NCBI GenBank assembly: GCA_003315675.1
Contig: NIZU01000076.1
Coordinates: 1 to 32,021 of the forward strand
Length of the DNA: 32,021 nucleotides
DNA from: Methanocorpusculum sp. MCE
GTDB taxonomy: Archaea; Halobacteriota; Methanomicrobia; Methanomicrobiales; Methanocorpusculaceae
Direction of reading: 5' to 3'
How positions within the stretch are numbered: the stretch's first letter is position 1; each line of letters begins with the position of its first letter. Position numbers and translations under genes: made by a program. Under the pieces are notes generated by a model. It did not search any database, had not been told where the DNA came from, and saw only the letters and a program-made list of their open reading frames with translations. This document shows positions 19,401 to 32,021 of the stretch, piece after piece.

Positions 19401-22400
19401 CTGCGTCTCGACGATGACCGGACGCTCGGCAAGCACCCGGCCTTTCAGACGCGAAAGGACGTCCATGAAATCCTCCACGCGGATCCTTGCCGGATAACAG
19501 GGAAGAACGTCGATGCCTGCGAGACAGCACCATTTGCAGGTCTCGTAATCCTGCCGTTCCAGAGAATCGACGGCCGAGTACAAATATCCCGCCGAAATCA
19601 TCTCGCGGCCGTTCGATGAAAGACGATCGGTGACGCTGCCGAGCTTTTTGATGATCATATCCTTTGCTTTGGCAATTGTATAGATCTCTTCCCCGCCATT
19701 GAAAACCGCATCGGCGATCGTCTCGATGTCCTGGATTTTAACGGCATTTGTAACCATATACCGGATCGTCGTCTCGCACTCGCGTTCATCCCCGCTCCGT
19801 TTAAGAAATCCTGCATAGGCAATGCCGCCGCGGATAAAGTCCGCCCGGTAGGCCCGGTAGTACCAGTCCCGTGCCTGCGAAAGGGATCCCGCCTCTTCGT
19901 ATGCTTTGCCGATCCATGCAAGACACACCGGGGTCGGATACGGCGAGAGGATGATGCTGATGATCCCCGCGACCTCTTCTTTCGAGCGGACGGTCGAGAG
20001 AAATGCGGTGAATTTGGAGATGACCAGCTCCTGGAGAAGCGGATCTGCGTCGTCCGCACTGCAGAGCCGGGTGATCAGCTCGCGGTAAACACTGTTCGCC
20101 GCATCGCCGTTTCCGAGGCGTGCCTCGAGTTCGGCGAAAAGCAGGCCGTACACCGGATCGTTTGCGGTTTTGAGCAGTTCACCCAGTTCGTATCGTGCCG
20201 AGGTGTAGTTCCCGAGGAGTTTTTCGAGAAGGATGTAGGAGAACCTGATCTGCGAAACGGTTTCATCTTCGACGCATGCCTCTTCGAGACTATCGAGCGC
20301 CGAGCGATATGCCCGCTCTGCCCCTGCCGGATCGAGCGCAGAAAGCGAATCAAGACTCTGACGGAGATAGACCGTATCTTTTACGGCGTTCCATGCCCTA
20401 AGGGAAAGCTGCATCGCCTTCTGATACTCCTTTTCTGCATACAGTGCGTCGATATACTCGTGACTGAAGGTATCGCCGCCGAAGTTCTGGATATGAAGAG
20501 CGATCGCTTCGCTGGGTTCGCCGACGCGGGTGAGGGTCTTCATCAGAGTTCTGATGTCTTCGGGGCGGTTTTCCAGTCTCACCAGAGCACGAAGCGAGGG
20601 AATCGCACCCCGCAAATCCTCTTTTGCGAGAAGGAGAGCCGAGTAGTGCCGGAGAGCGGTTTTGTTCTCCGGGTCGAGGATCAGAGCAGTCGCGTGCTCT
20701 TCTGCGGCTGCGTCCATATCCGAATGCTCAAGAACGATACCAAGATAACTGTGCAGATACGAAGACGCTGGAATGAGCCGGATGAGATCCTTTAAAAGGG
20801 AGCCTGCGGTGTCATACTGACCAGTCTCCGTGTAGCTTCGGGCGGCTAACAGAAGGAGAGCGGGGTCGCTTGTTCCTGATGCGAAGGAGATGACCTCCGC
20901 ATACTTTCCGGCATTGAAAAGCTCCATTCCAACGGAGAGGTTTTTCGCGGTTGCAGCAGGGTCTTCGGTCATGTTTTTTTCAGCGGATTACCGAAAGGAT
21001 GGCGCGTCCGAACTCCTCGGCATCGAAGGGGGTTTGTGCAGTAACTAAGCTGCCGTCGACAGCGACTTTGTCCTGCACGATCTCTGCTTTGTCGAGCGTG
21101 AGAACACGAAGCGTGGCAGGGGTCTGAAGACATGTCGCTTTTTTCCCGGCAAGGAGGCCAGCTTCGGCCAGGATCACGGGAGCAAGACAGATCGCGGCGG
21201 CGAGTTTGCCGGAGACGCCGATTTTATTGGTTATATCGATGAGTTTTTCATTTCGCCAGAGTTCGTCCTGACAGCCGATCCCGCCGTCGATGACGATCCC
21301 GTCAAAGTCCACCGGATTTACCTCGCTGAACGAGAAGTCCGACTCAACGATTTCTCCGTGCATGCCGTAACAAGTCCCGTGGATGGTCGATGCAGTCAAA
21401 CATTCAACACCCTGTTCTTCGAGTATTTTTTTGGGAACGGTATATCCCATATCTATGAAACGGTCTGATGCAATAACGAAGAGAATCTTCATAATATATG
21501 GTTGTGCTTCGAGAGGATTTAAGTTGTTCATCCTGCCCTTCCTTAGACGGAAGACCCGCTAAGGAGCTCGGTCAGCTCGGCAGTGAACGCGTTCATCTGG
21601 AGATATTCGTTCTGTCCTTCGACAAGCGTGATCTCTGCTTTGGAGAAGAGCAGAGCAAGGTCCGGCGTAATATTTCCAATTAGGCATCTGCGGAGCGAAC
21701 GAAGAACGTCGCAGGCATTCATGCCGTACTCGATCTGGAGATTTTCAACTATCTGCTGCGCAGCTGCAAAATCGCCTCTTCCGGCGGCAAGGCCCGCCGC
21801 GGCCGACAGCTCCCCGGTCTCGGTCGTCATGAGCTCTGAAAGGTCACTGACGTCGTGGAGAGCCATGAGTTCCAGCCAGACGAGAGCCTTTCTGAGATCG
21901 CCTGCGGACCCGAGGATCAGCATATCCAGATTCTCTTCGGAGATCGAACCTTGGCATCCTTCCTGATCGAGCACATGCTTGAGATAGGTCCGCATCGTCG
22001 CTTCATCGATCGGCAGGAAGTAGAGCGGCACGCATCGCGACCGGATCGGGTCGATGATCGAGGCAAGAGAGCTGGTGACGAAGATGAACCGGCAGGTCTG
22101 ACTGTACTGCTCCATGATCCGGCGAAGGGCAGCCTGGGCGTCTTTCGTGAGATCGCCGGCTCCGTCGAAGATGATCAGACGAAACGGAGCCGAGAGAGGT
22201 TTCAAGGAGGCGTGCCATCTGACGACGTACTTGAAGTTGGCGAGAACGGATTTGTTCTTCTGATACAGATGAGCGAACCGGTCGTTCTCTGCAAAATAGA
22301 TGTGACCCTGCGAGAACATCACGCTCACGGGAAGCACGGTCGTATTTTCTGCGGCAGATTCGGTATAGAACCGGCGGGAGAAGACCTCGAGAGCCGAGGA

Positions 22401-25400
22401 CTTCCCGCAGCCGCTTCGCCCGATCACCATCAGATGTGGGAGGTTTCCCAGAGCCGCATAGGCAGATAGCTGCTTTACCGGACTGGTTTGTCCGATGACC
22501 TCTTCAAACGAGGCCGGCCTGTATGTTTCAATCCATTGCATGAGAAATGAATGCCTGAATATCCTTTAGAGCCTGCCGGAGGAAATATCTTGCGTCGATT
22601 TCGGGCATCGTAACGGTCTCGCCCGAGGCCTTGAGCCGGTCGCATTCCAGAGCAATGTTGGGCAGGGCACGGGTGACCTCGTCGATGATCGGCAGGATGG
22701 CTGTTTTTGACGTGCGGTCGATGGGGTTCAGATCGACGGTGATCACCAGTTTGCCCATCGAAACGAGGGCTTCGCACCGGTCGCCGTCTTCAAGGGGAAC
22801 TAAAACGACGTCGGCCGATCCGATTCCGTCTGGGCGGCAGAGACCGCGGGCATGAGGAAGGGGAACACACCGCTCGACCTGTCCTTTGGAGACGATGCAG
22901 CTTGCTTCTTCGAGAAGGTTTGTTACAAGCGTCATCCGCTCCTCGGTCCGGTGAAACAGGTTCACCTCTACCTCGGCGCCGCTCGCCTTCTGAAGCTGAG
23001 CGATATCGTGCGCCGCGAGGGCGGCCGTGTTCCCGTTGATGGAAAGCACCGGGTGTTTTGCGGCAAGCAGAACGCGTGCGGCAAGTTTCTCGGCTTCAAG
23101 GGCCGAGGCGGATGTTTTTTCGCCGAACAGATAATCGAAGGCTTCGCCGCGGCCGTGGGAGGTCAGACCTTCCATGGAAACGACGCCGCTTTTTGCGTAA
23201 CCGGCAAGCTGTTCTCTCGTGATAAGCGATTTGTATCTTGGATGGGATGCTGGAATATCAGACATAATTTTCCTCGAGAATGACCGGACCGGATCTGCTG
23301 ACATGCAGTAGAATCGGTTCTCCGAACTGTTTCAAAACATTTTCAGCCGCGGGACCGACGGCAAAGACGCCGTTTCCAAGCATCGTCATGGATGCGGGAA
23401 CGCCTGCCGCTTTGCATGCGGCAAGGACGGGCAGAAGGTCGGGCGGCAGGAGCCCGCTTTTTTCCGTGAAGGATAGCGAATTTTCCATGAACTCTTCAAG
23501 GGATGTCGGCTCCAGTTCCGGGAACGCGGCGGCGACCTGCTCCATTTTTTCATGCGAGGTGATGACGTCGTGCGTGGAGATGCCGCCAAAAGAGATCGTC
23601 CAGAACTCTTCATCAGGATAGAGACGGGTCGTCACGCCCGAAATGCCGGGATGCGTTCTGACGACGAGACCGCCGCCGGTCGCCGCGGCCACATCGCCGA
23701 GACCTGTTCCGTGAGCGACCTCGACTCCGTGGGCCGCGGCGGCGATATCCTGGGCTGTCATCCCAAGCTGAAATACACAGTTTGCAGCAGAATACGCCGA
23801 AAGGAGCCCGGCAGCACTCATCCCAAAGCCGGCCCCTATCGGGAGGTCGACCACGACCCGCACCTCGGCAGTCACATCGAGAGATGACAGCACCTCGCGG
23901 ATCAGCCAGTCGTCCATACTGCCGTCGCTGATCTCGATTCGGATCTCGGATGCTTCACGCATCTCGACCGTGACGCCTTTGTCGATGACGATGCCTGCGC
24001 CGAGACTGCCGGTCGTCTGAGCAGAGATGCCGTCGACCCGCTTAAAGTAGCCGGAGATGTGGCCCGGAGCAAACGTTATGCAAGAACGTCCCATACTTTC
24101 CCTGCGATCTCGTCTTTTGTTCCGCACACCGTTTCTTTCCCGTCTTTTCGTAAAAAGACATACTCGCCGAAAGGAGAATCCATCGTCTCGGGTTTGTTTG
24201 CAAGAACAAGGACGATGTTATCGTATGCGAGAAGATGGAGCCCCTCCTCTTCTGCGTCCCTGCCGAGCTTGAAGCCGACGGTTTTTACGCCTTTTGCGGC
24301 GATCTTGGTTATCAGTTTTTCAAGCGGTTCAAGCGTGACTGACGCAGCCGAGCCGCTTTTGATTTTGCCGTCCACCCTTTTCGGGGCAAAGTCGGAGATC
24401 GCGGCGGCCGAGAGATAATAATCCGCTCCTTCTGCCTCGCGAAGGACTGCTTCGTGCATATCGGCAGCGGTGATCACCGGGACCTTTTTCATGCAGGGAA
24501 CGATACCGTGCATTGGGTTCATCACGAGCGTGACCTCGGCGCCGAGCCGGAACGCTTCAAGAGCGAGCTCCTTTGCCATCGTCCCGCTGGATCTCGTCGT
24601 CAGGATCCTGACATCGTCCAGCTCCTCGCGGCACATCCCGCCGGAGATGAGAACGCGTTTTCCTTTGAGCTTCTTTGACGAGACTGCACGCTCGACATGC
24701 AGACATATCTCTTCGATTCCGGCGATCTTCGCCTTCTCCTCTTCCATTCTGGGTGGAACGACATCGATCCCGAACTCTTTCAGCGTCTCCAGATTTTTCC
24801 TCACGGCCGGGTGGCGGTACATCGATTCATGCATCGCCGGGACGACGACGACAGGCCGACCGCTGCCGACCGCGGTGGTCGCAAAAGTCGTGATGATGGT
24901 GTCGTCGATCCCGCAGGCGATTTTTGATACGGTGTTTGCCGTAGCCGGCGTGATCAAAAGAAGATCCGCCTCGCCGCCTTCGCCGCAGTATTTGACATGC
25001 TCGACCATGCCGGTGATCTCTGTCAGCGCCGGATTCTGGCACGCATAGGTCAGCGCATCGGGATGAATGATCCCGCACCCCGCAGGGCTGATGATGCCGG
25101 TCACCTTCGCTCCCCGGCGTCTAAGCTCGTGAGCGAGTTTGATCGTCTCGACGGCGGCGATACTGCCGCAGACGCCGAGAACAATGTGGATATCGTTGAG
25201 TCTTTTCATACCAGTTTCACATCCCAGACCGAGTGCCAGAGGCGCCCCGCATATTTCTTTACTTTATGTTCGCTGATAACATACGTAAAACCTGCCCCTT
25301 CGAGAGTCTCAGTTATGTCGTTTTTCCGGTCCCCGACCCCGTGAACATGCAGAACGGTGCCCGGCTCCGCATGATCCAAAGCATTTTTCAAAAATTCGGG

Positions 25401-28400
25401 AGCTTCAAAATGCCCCATCAGGATCCGGTCGTAGATCCCGGAAAGTTTCTCGCGGCAGTCGCCGAGAACCGGAATGATCCGGCCTTCGAGGCAGTTCGCC
25501 TCGATATTTTTCTGAAGATAGGCAAAAGAGACCGGATTGATCTCCATCGCATGTACATTGCCGCCGGCGAGCGCCGCAGAGAGAGTGAAATAGCCGATGC
25601 CGGCAAACATGTCGGCGATCCGTTCGCCCGGCTTCACGAGAGAACGGAGCCTGAGTTTTTCGCCCCGGTTTCCTTGCGAAAACATGACCTTCGAGGGATC
25701 GAGGGTGTAGGTGATGCCCGCCTCCCGAAACGTCACGTCGTGGGGCTGACCGTAGAGAAGGACGGCCTTCGGTGTCCGCATGACCCATTCGTGGGCTGCG
25801 GCGTGAAGCACGCAGGCGGGGTTTTCCCATGCGATAAGAGCGGCGAGCTCGTCATCCGTCAGGGCATCGCCGTGCAGAAGAAGGGTGTCGCCCATCCGCT
25901 GATACCCGGGACCGTCATACGGACGGCGGTCGGGGATCTCGCCGTCGAAGGGATAGCCTTCCTTCACCGGAACGAAGGCAGACTCGCCTTCGCAGTAGAC
26001 CCGGCGGGTCGCATCGACCCAGGACTCACTCGCTGCGTTCGGGAGCGATCGCTTGGAAATCTTCCTGATCTTCATCTCTTCCCACTAAAACCAGCGTCTC
26101 ACCGTCCCGGAAGAACAGGATCGTGTCGCCTTCCCTCGTATCGAGCCAGGAACGCTCGGCGAGCTCTTCGGTCGCTTCTGTCTTGAGATTGAGAATGCCT
26201 AAGAGTCCGGCATCCTTGTAGATGACAACGCCTGTCTCGGGTTCATGGATATTTCCAAGAAGCGGGTCGCTCTCATCCTCTCTGAATGCACGTGACTGGC
26301 CGGTCGCGAGATCGAGTACGAACAGCATGTCCTTTGACTGGCGCAGGATCTGGAAGTAATCTTTGCCGTGTTTGATGATGTCGCCGCGGGAGAATCTCGG
26401 CAGCCGAAGCGAGTAGGTGACACGGTAAATATTGATGCCGCCTTTTTGTCCGACGAGTTTCGGGTGTGTAGTGAATGAGCCGCCGAGCGCTCCGCAGATG
26501 TCGTGGGAGATGGATGCTCCTATCGTATGTGAACTGAAGACGATGTCGATCCCGTCTTTGGTCTCGTCGATATCCGAGACGAAGGAGAGCCGGTCGCCGG
26601 CCTCCTGAAGCTGGTCTTCCACCTGATAGGCGATCTCTGCTGCACGGCGCAGTTCGAACTGGGTCGGTTTTCTTCCCGAAGCCCTGACCTGAATCACGCC
26701 TTCGTAGTAGCTTCCGGCGATCCTGCAGCATCGGTCGCACTGTTCGCGGGCCCAGACGATCTTGATTTTTCTGGTATCTTCGAGAGGGATGCCGTAAAGG
26801 TTTCCAGATACATGGACGGTTGCAAGGGACCGGTTGCTGCTCGTGTCGATGATGCTGATCTCTTTTTGGATGTCTTCGACGTCTTTGTGGAATACAATAA
26901 CGCTGTTGACGAGATTTTGACCGAGTTCTTCTTTCTCAACCGCGACATCCGACCAGATGCCGGCGGTTTTTATCGATCCGCAGGTCGGACATATGATACA
27001 TTCCGCACGGTCTGCGATATCGACCCAGACTGTGTCTTTGACCCGGCATTTGCCGCAGAGCTCGCCGTTTTCCGACGGAGCGCCGCATTTGGGACAGAAT
27101 CCTTGTGTGAGGCTCATTATACTCCGTAGATCTGGGCGTGGGGAACGCCGTCGATCAGCAGACAGGACTCTATCTCAAGAAGACCTGCTTTGATCGCTAT
27201 ATCGCAGACGCGTTTGCCCATCAGATTCGCGCTGCATACGTCGGTGAGAGCTGCCCGAAGTTCCTCTTCGGTCGCTCTCGTATAACCGTAGAAGGAGGAG
27301 TCTATTTCAACGTCGCATAAAGGACTGGTCAATGTTTTTCCCATGAGGTCGGCATCGCACGCAGCGAGGATGTTTCCCTGACCTGGGATATTGTGTATCT
27401 TGAGGTACATTGCTGTAATATATTTGGTGCTGATGGGTAAATAAGCAGTTGGCGGGCGGGCTGCCACGTAGTGGCGCCCTTAGCTGAGCAAGGCTTTGCC
27501 TTGCGACCAAGGCTGAGCGAAGCGAAGACTTGCGAGCGGCGTGGAATCTTCTTTTTGGATTTAAGAAAAGGGGTTAGTAAAATTGATGAAAAAGATTTAC
27601 CAGCACCTGCTGCATTTTTGATATCCTTATGGATCTGTCACTGTAAAGTAATTAGAAAGATCCTTGATATAAGAACAGCCAGCTTTATGCACTATCTTTG
27701 ATTCCTTGTTCACATAATAAATCGTGCCTGATGTAACGGTCTTAGTAGGAATCGGTGTACTTGTTACAACAGGAGTGTATGTTTTTGTTGGGACTGCAGT
27801 AGGAGTATTTGTCACTGACGAAACCGGTGTATTATCCACGAGAGGGGCAAGCGTTTGTGTAGATGCTGGATTGGGAGTTGCTTCGTGAGAAGATGTTGAA
27901 ACACAACCTGCTGAAAAAGAGACTGCAAATAGCAGTAATATCACTATAAAACACACACTTTTATTCGTAGATGATAATATCCAGGATCTACGATAAATAT
28001 ATCTGTGAAAAAATTTACAATACGCTGGTATTATCTAAATCTATACAAAAACATATCTCCACACCAAGAATAAATTTGATTATTATCGATGAAATGACAC
28101 TAACTCTTGTATCTCCAGAAGGGTAGATTTGCGTTGATTCTCGTTTTTTTTCATGTATACCCACCCAACTAATCCATCTCCTTTTCGTGTTTTTGTGTGT
28201 TTTTCGTGAATTTGGTGTGATGATAGTGTACGAATGATCGTATCCTAATTTCTTGTAAGGGTTATTTTGAGTGGTACCACCCATCACACGAAATGCACGA
28301 AAAACACACAAAAACACGAAAAAGAACTACCCACTTACCTGCAGTTTATGACCTCATCCTCGGTCACGACATAATCCATCCGGGCATCGAACGGCTCGGT

Positions 28401-31400
28401 CGGGATCAACTCGACCTTCTGACAGGCATATGCCATCCCTATACGCGGTATATGCGGATTCTTTTCAAAAAAGCGGTCATAATATCCCGCCCCGTAACCC
28501 AGCCGGTGCCCCGCACGGTCGAAACCAACCATCGGGACGAGCACCGCGTCGATCGAAGATGCCGGGGCGGGTCGTTCTTTAGACAGGGGTTCCGGGACCC
28601 GTAAGGTGCCCGGTTCGAGCTGATCCATCGACGTGAGATACGAGAGCCGGAGCGTATGGGTCTCCTTCTCGATGATCGGGACGACCACAGTCTTCCCTTC
28701 TTCCAGAAGGCAGTTCACAATCACCATCGACTCCACCTCCGGATCCTTCGCGATGTAGGCAAGGATCGTATGATAGGGCTTCAAAAGTTCCTGCAGCCGG
28801 CAGGTGATATAGTATCCCTTCGCCCGCCGGTCGCCTAAAGACAGAGCTTCGCGTCGTTCTTTTAATATAGTGCGAAGCTCTGCTTTCGTCGTCATTTCCG
28901 TTTCGTCTTCCGCACGCGGACCGCGATCCCGCGGTCGGCACGGAGCATCTCGTCCGCACCCATCGTGTTTTTCCCGGTCGCCTGATATCCTTCGCCGCCG
29001 ACGCACACCTCGTCCCCTTCGCGGCTCTGCGGATCGCAGTCGGCGATTCCCGGCGCAAGGATATCTCCCTGCGGGACAAAGCCGTCCAAGTTCCAGACCC
29101 GGTATCCGTTGATGTATTTCCAGCCTTCGTGGGTCGGGCGGAGCAGGCCCGTCTCCAGGTCGATCGAGAAGATCTGCGTCTTCTTCTCGTAGATCTTCTG
29201 GTTCGGGTACCGGCCTTTCGTAAGCCAGCCCTTCGTATCGACGAGCTCACCGAACTGCCAGAGAAGCGTGCCGCGGATCGGATCCGTGCGGCGTTTTCTG
29301 CTTGCGCGAAGCGCATCGTTCAGGGCACGGAGCGACTCCTGGGAGAGCGGTTTGTCATCATTACAGGTGAACTCAAGTTCCACGCCGGCAGCCTTTGCGG
29401 CGGTCTTTGCGACCTCTTTTGCCCCGCCTTCCAGATGGCAGATGACCCGGTCATACCGGTGCTTCGTGAGATAGGCTGCAAGGTATTCGACGAGGATTGC
29501 CGACTCTTCTCTGTCCCAGTAGCCGGTAACCGGCACATCGTAGTGGCCGGCCGGATAGATCAGTTCGAGTTCGCGGGGGACGACGCCTAAGGGCGAGGTC
29601 ACGATCACTTCATGGGCACGGCTGTCGACCACGCGGGAGAAGAGCTGATGCGATCTCGAGAGCGAGTAGGGTTTTCGTGCAGCGCAGGGGAGAAGAACAC
29701 AGACATCGGTCCTTCCCGGAACGAACCGATTGATGACCCGATCCTCGAAGAAGGCGATCTCGGCACGGGTCATCGACTCGGAGGAGTTTGCGAGGAACCG
29801 GGACGACCGGACGACCGGGAGGTTTTTGGCGAAGCCTGGTCTGCGGTCGACATGCCGCAGGAGGGAGACCTGCTCGGCGTGGAGTCTGCAGCGCATCTCC
29901 ATGAACTCGCGGAGCTGGCCATGTTCGATCCAGACCCGTGCCAGGGCGATCTCTTTTTCGAGAGCCAGACGGTTGTGGAGTTTCAGGTCGCCGGCTTTGC
30001 AGCCCGGGCAGTCGCAGATGCCTTTTTCCATGTAGGAGGCATCGGACTCGCCATCGGGCGTGCAGAACTTTTTCTGCACTGCCGCAAGATCGACCGCGGT
30101 GTAATCGAAGAGATCGAAGCCGAGGTAGATCAGCGAAGCGGCGTTCGAGGGAAGACCGCATGCGGGGGCATAGCGTGCCGCGTCCGGGGGACAGACCGCG
30201 AGCAGTTTTTCCATATACTCGGCATGGCGGCGTGCGTCGGAGATGACGGTGTTCCAGTTGCTAAACAGGAGCACGCTTCCCTCGACGGACTCGCTCTGCG
30301 GGTGGACGGCCGTCGGCTCTTCGCCTACGACGAAGTATTTTTCGAACTCGGCTTTGCCTGCGGACGGCGGGAGGTTTGAAAACCCGCGTTCTTTGAGCGA
30401 GGGGAAGACCGTTTCTGCATCGATCACGGCGGGCGTGCTGATGTTTTCCTCGTCGGAGAGTTTCAGGTTCCCGATCCGGGCGTTTCCGTCGCGTTTTCGT
30501 GCGTCGAACAGACTCATCTGATGACCTCGGCCGCGGGGAATTCGGCTCTGAAAAGGTCGGCCCATTTGGCCGTCGTGGAGATGGTGACTTTGGTGTCGGG
30601 GTTGGTGGCGAGCAGTCCTTTGAGGCCCTTGATCCCGTACTTCATCATCTCTTCGTCCCAGGTCGGGACCTCGGCTGGTCCGGCGGGGAAGGTCTCGGCA
30701 AGTTCGTACGGCAGGGGACCGAACGGCGGCTTAAACTCGATGACTTCTTCGAAACGCGAAGGGACCGGTCCGCCGGCCGCAATGAGGGAGACGTCCGCGA
30801 GCTTCACGCGGGGGATCATGTCATGGTAGTTTTTGACTTCCGTCCGGCGGCATGATTCGCTGCCCCGGTAGAAGAACCGGCGTTTGCTCGCTCTGTCGAG
30901 ATGTTCGATCTCGTCGACCCGTTCCAGGAGTCTGCGGTATCCGTCGAGCAGTTTGGGGTGGGCCCGGCATCGCTCGTCGACAAGTTCCCAGAGGGTCCCG
31001 TCCTGAATGGCGGCACGGATCCGTGAGATCTCGGCCATGGTGACGGCGAGGTTGTGGTAGGCGAGGAGCTTTTGTTTGTCTGGGGATTTTTTGAGCTCTT
31101 CGACGGTGTGACTTCGGCAGACGGGACATGCGCAGGGAAGTTCGCTCATCTCGTCGAGTTTCAGCGTGCCGTAGGTGGTGATGTAGCGACCTTCTTTTGC
31201 ATAGAGGGCGTAGGCGGCCGAGTCGAAGACATCGCAGCCGAGAGCCGCGGCGAGGGCAAACATCGAGGGGTGGCCGGCACCGAAGAGGTGGACGCAGGCT
31301 CCCGGATTGAGGCCTTTTTTCGCGGCAAGAACGACATCGACAAGTTCGCGGTACCGGTAGCTTTCCATGAGGGGGACGACGGCGCCGACAGGGCAGTAGG

Positions 31401-32021
31401 CAAAGCCCATATCGGAGACGGTTTTTCCGGCATATTCTCTGAGGTCTTCGAAGACGGCTCCCTGGACCGGACCGGAGATAGGAGCGTCGTCACCGAAGAG
31501 TTCCTTCGCTTCCTTCATTCTGGCCATCGTGATATCCATCTGGGCGATGACTTCGTCTCTTTCGGTGTCGGGGTGGGTCGGGATATCGAGCGGGACCCAG
31601 ATGTCGCTTCCGATGTCTCTCTGGATGGAGAGGGTCTGTTCATTCGTGATGTCGACGCTGTCGTAGACGGACATCTGGAAGGATCCTGAGTCGGTCATGA
31701 TGAGGCCGTCGAAGTCGAGGACCTCATGCAGGCCTTTTTCGAGGGCTGGCCCTCGGAACTCTTCGCTTTTGGAGAAGATGTAGGCGTTCGTGATGATTCC
31801 TTCGACGCCCATCTTTTTCATTTCGGGCGGGGGGATTATCTGCAGGTGGGGGTTGACTACCGGGAGGAGTGCAGGCGTTCTGATAGCTTTGTCGCCGGCT
31901 TTGAGTTTGCCGACGCGGCCCGCTAGGTCTTTATGGATCACTTCGAATGTTATTGTCAGAGATTATGCCTGTCATATCTGTCCTTCAAAGGTGAGAATGT
32001 TGCCTGATTTGTTTGTCCATG

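Overview
The window reads as a piece of an archaeal chromosome, most likely a euryarchaeal methanogen. I lean towards Methanomicrobiales, for example a Methanocorpusculum-like genome, but no rRNA or methanogenesis gene is present to prove this. The archaeal calls rest on archaeosine tRNA modification (tgtA, arcS), an NMD3 homologue, a Taw2-type wybutosine methyltransferase, the archaea-specific pantoate kinase and phosphopantoate ligase pair, and an RFC-type clamp-loader subunit.

Positions 1-11,450 form an accessory island. It holds the tail of a transposase, a 3'-truncated sugar-nucleotide epimerase, a ribbon-helix-helix (RHH) protein, a GxxExxY protein enclosed by about 200-bp inverted repeats, two MntA/HepT toxin-antitoxin pairs, a Fic protein, a second RHH gene with an amber codon, a DUF4143 ATPase with an amber codon, a pRiA4b ORF-3-like protein and an epimerase whose second codon is TAG. 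Long gene-poor stretches are filled with repeats.

Positions 11,500-17,700 hold uvrB, a DUF4013 membrane protein and a YhaM-like OB/HD nuclease gene with an internal TGA (all minus strand), followed by a pilin-like protein and an intact paralogue of the DUF4143 ATPase (plus strand).

Positions 17,870-31,941 are almost entirely minus-strand housekeeping genes with overlapping or closely spaced ends. One run goes tgtA, arcS, 5-formyl-THF cyclo-ligase. Another goes DUF424, NMD3, Taw2, CoaBC, pantoate kinase, phosphopantoate-beta-alanine ligase, RFC-like subunit, DJ-1/PfpI protein, TPR-wHTH protein and BrxC/BrxD-type ATPase. This second run combines ribosome and tRNA maturation, CoA synthesis from pantoate, and an ATPase module of unknown role.

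Four features stand out. (1) A dispersed family (called A here) of mini-hairpin arrays has stems that change sequence between copies but stay complementary, and one piece is inserted in frame inside an ATPase gene. (2) A second repeat family (C) has one stem that covaries across three copies. (3) The GxxExxY gene sits in an inverted-repeat cassette (family B). (4) Five genes are each interrupted by a single in-frame stop codon (three TAG, one TGA, one TAA) with the downstream homology intact, while none of the confidently called genes ends in TAG.
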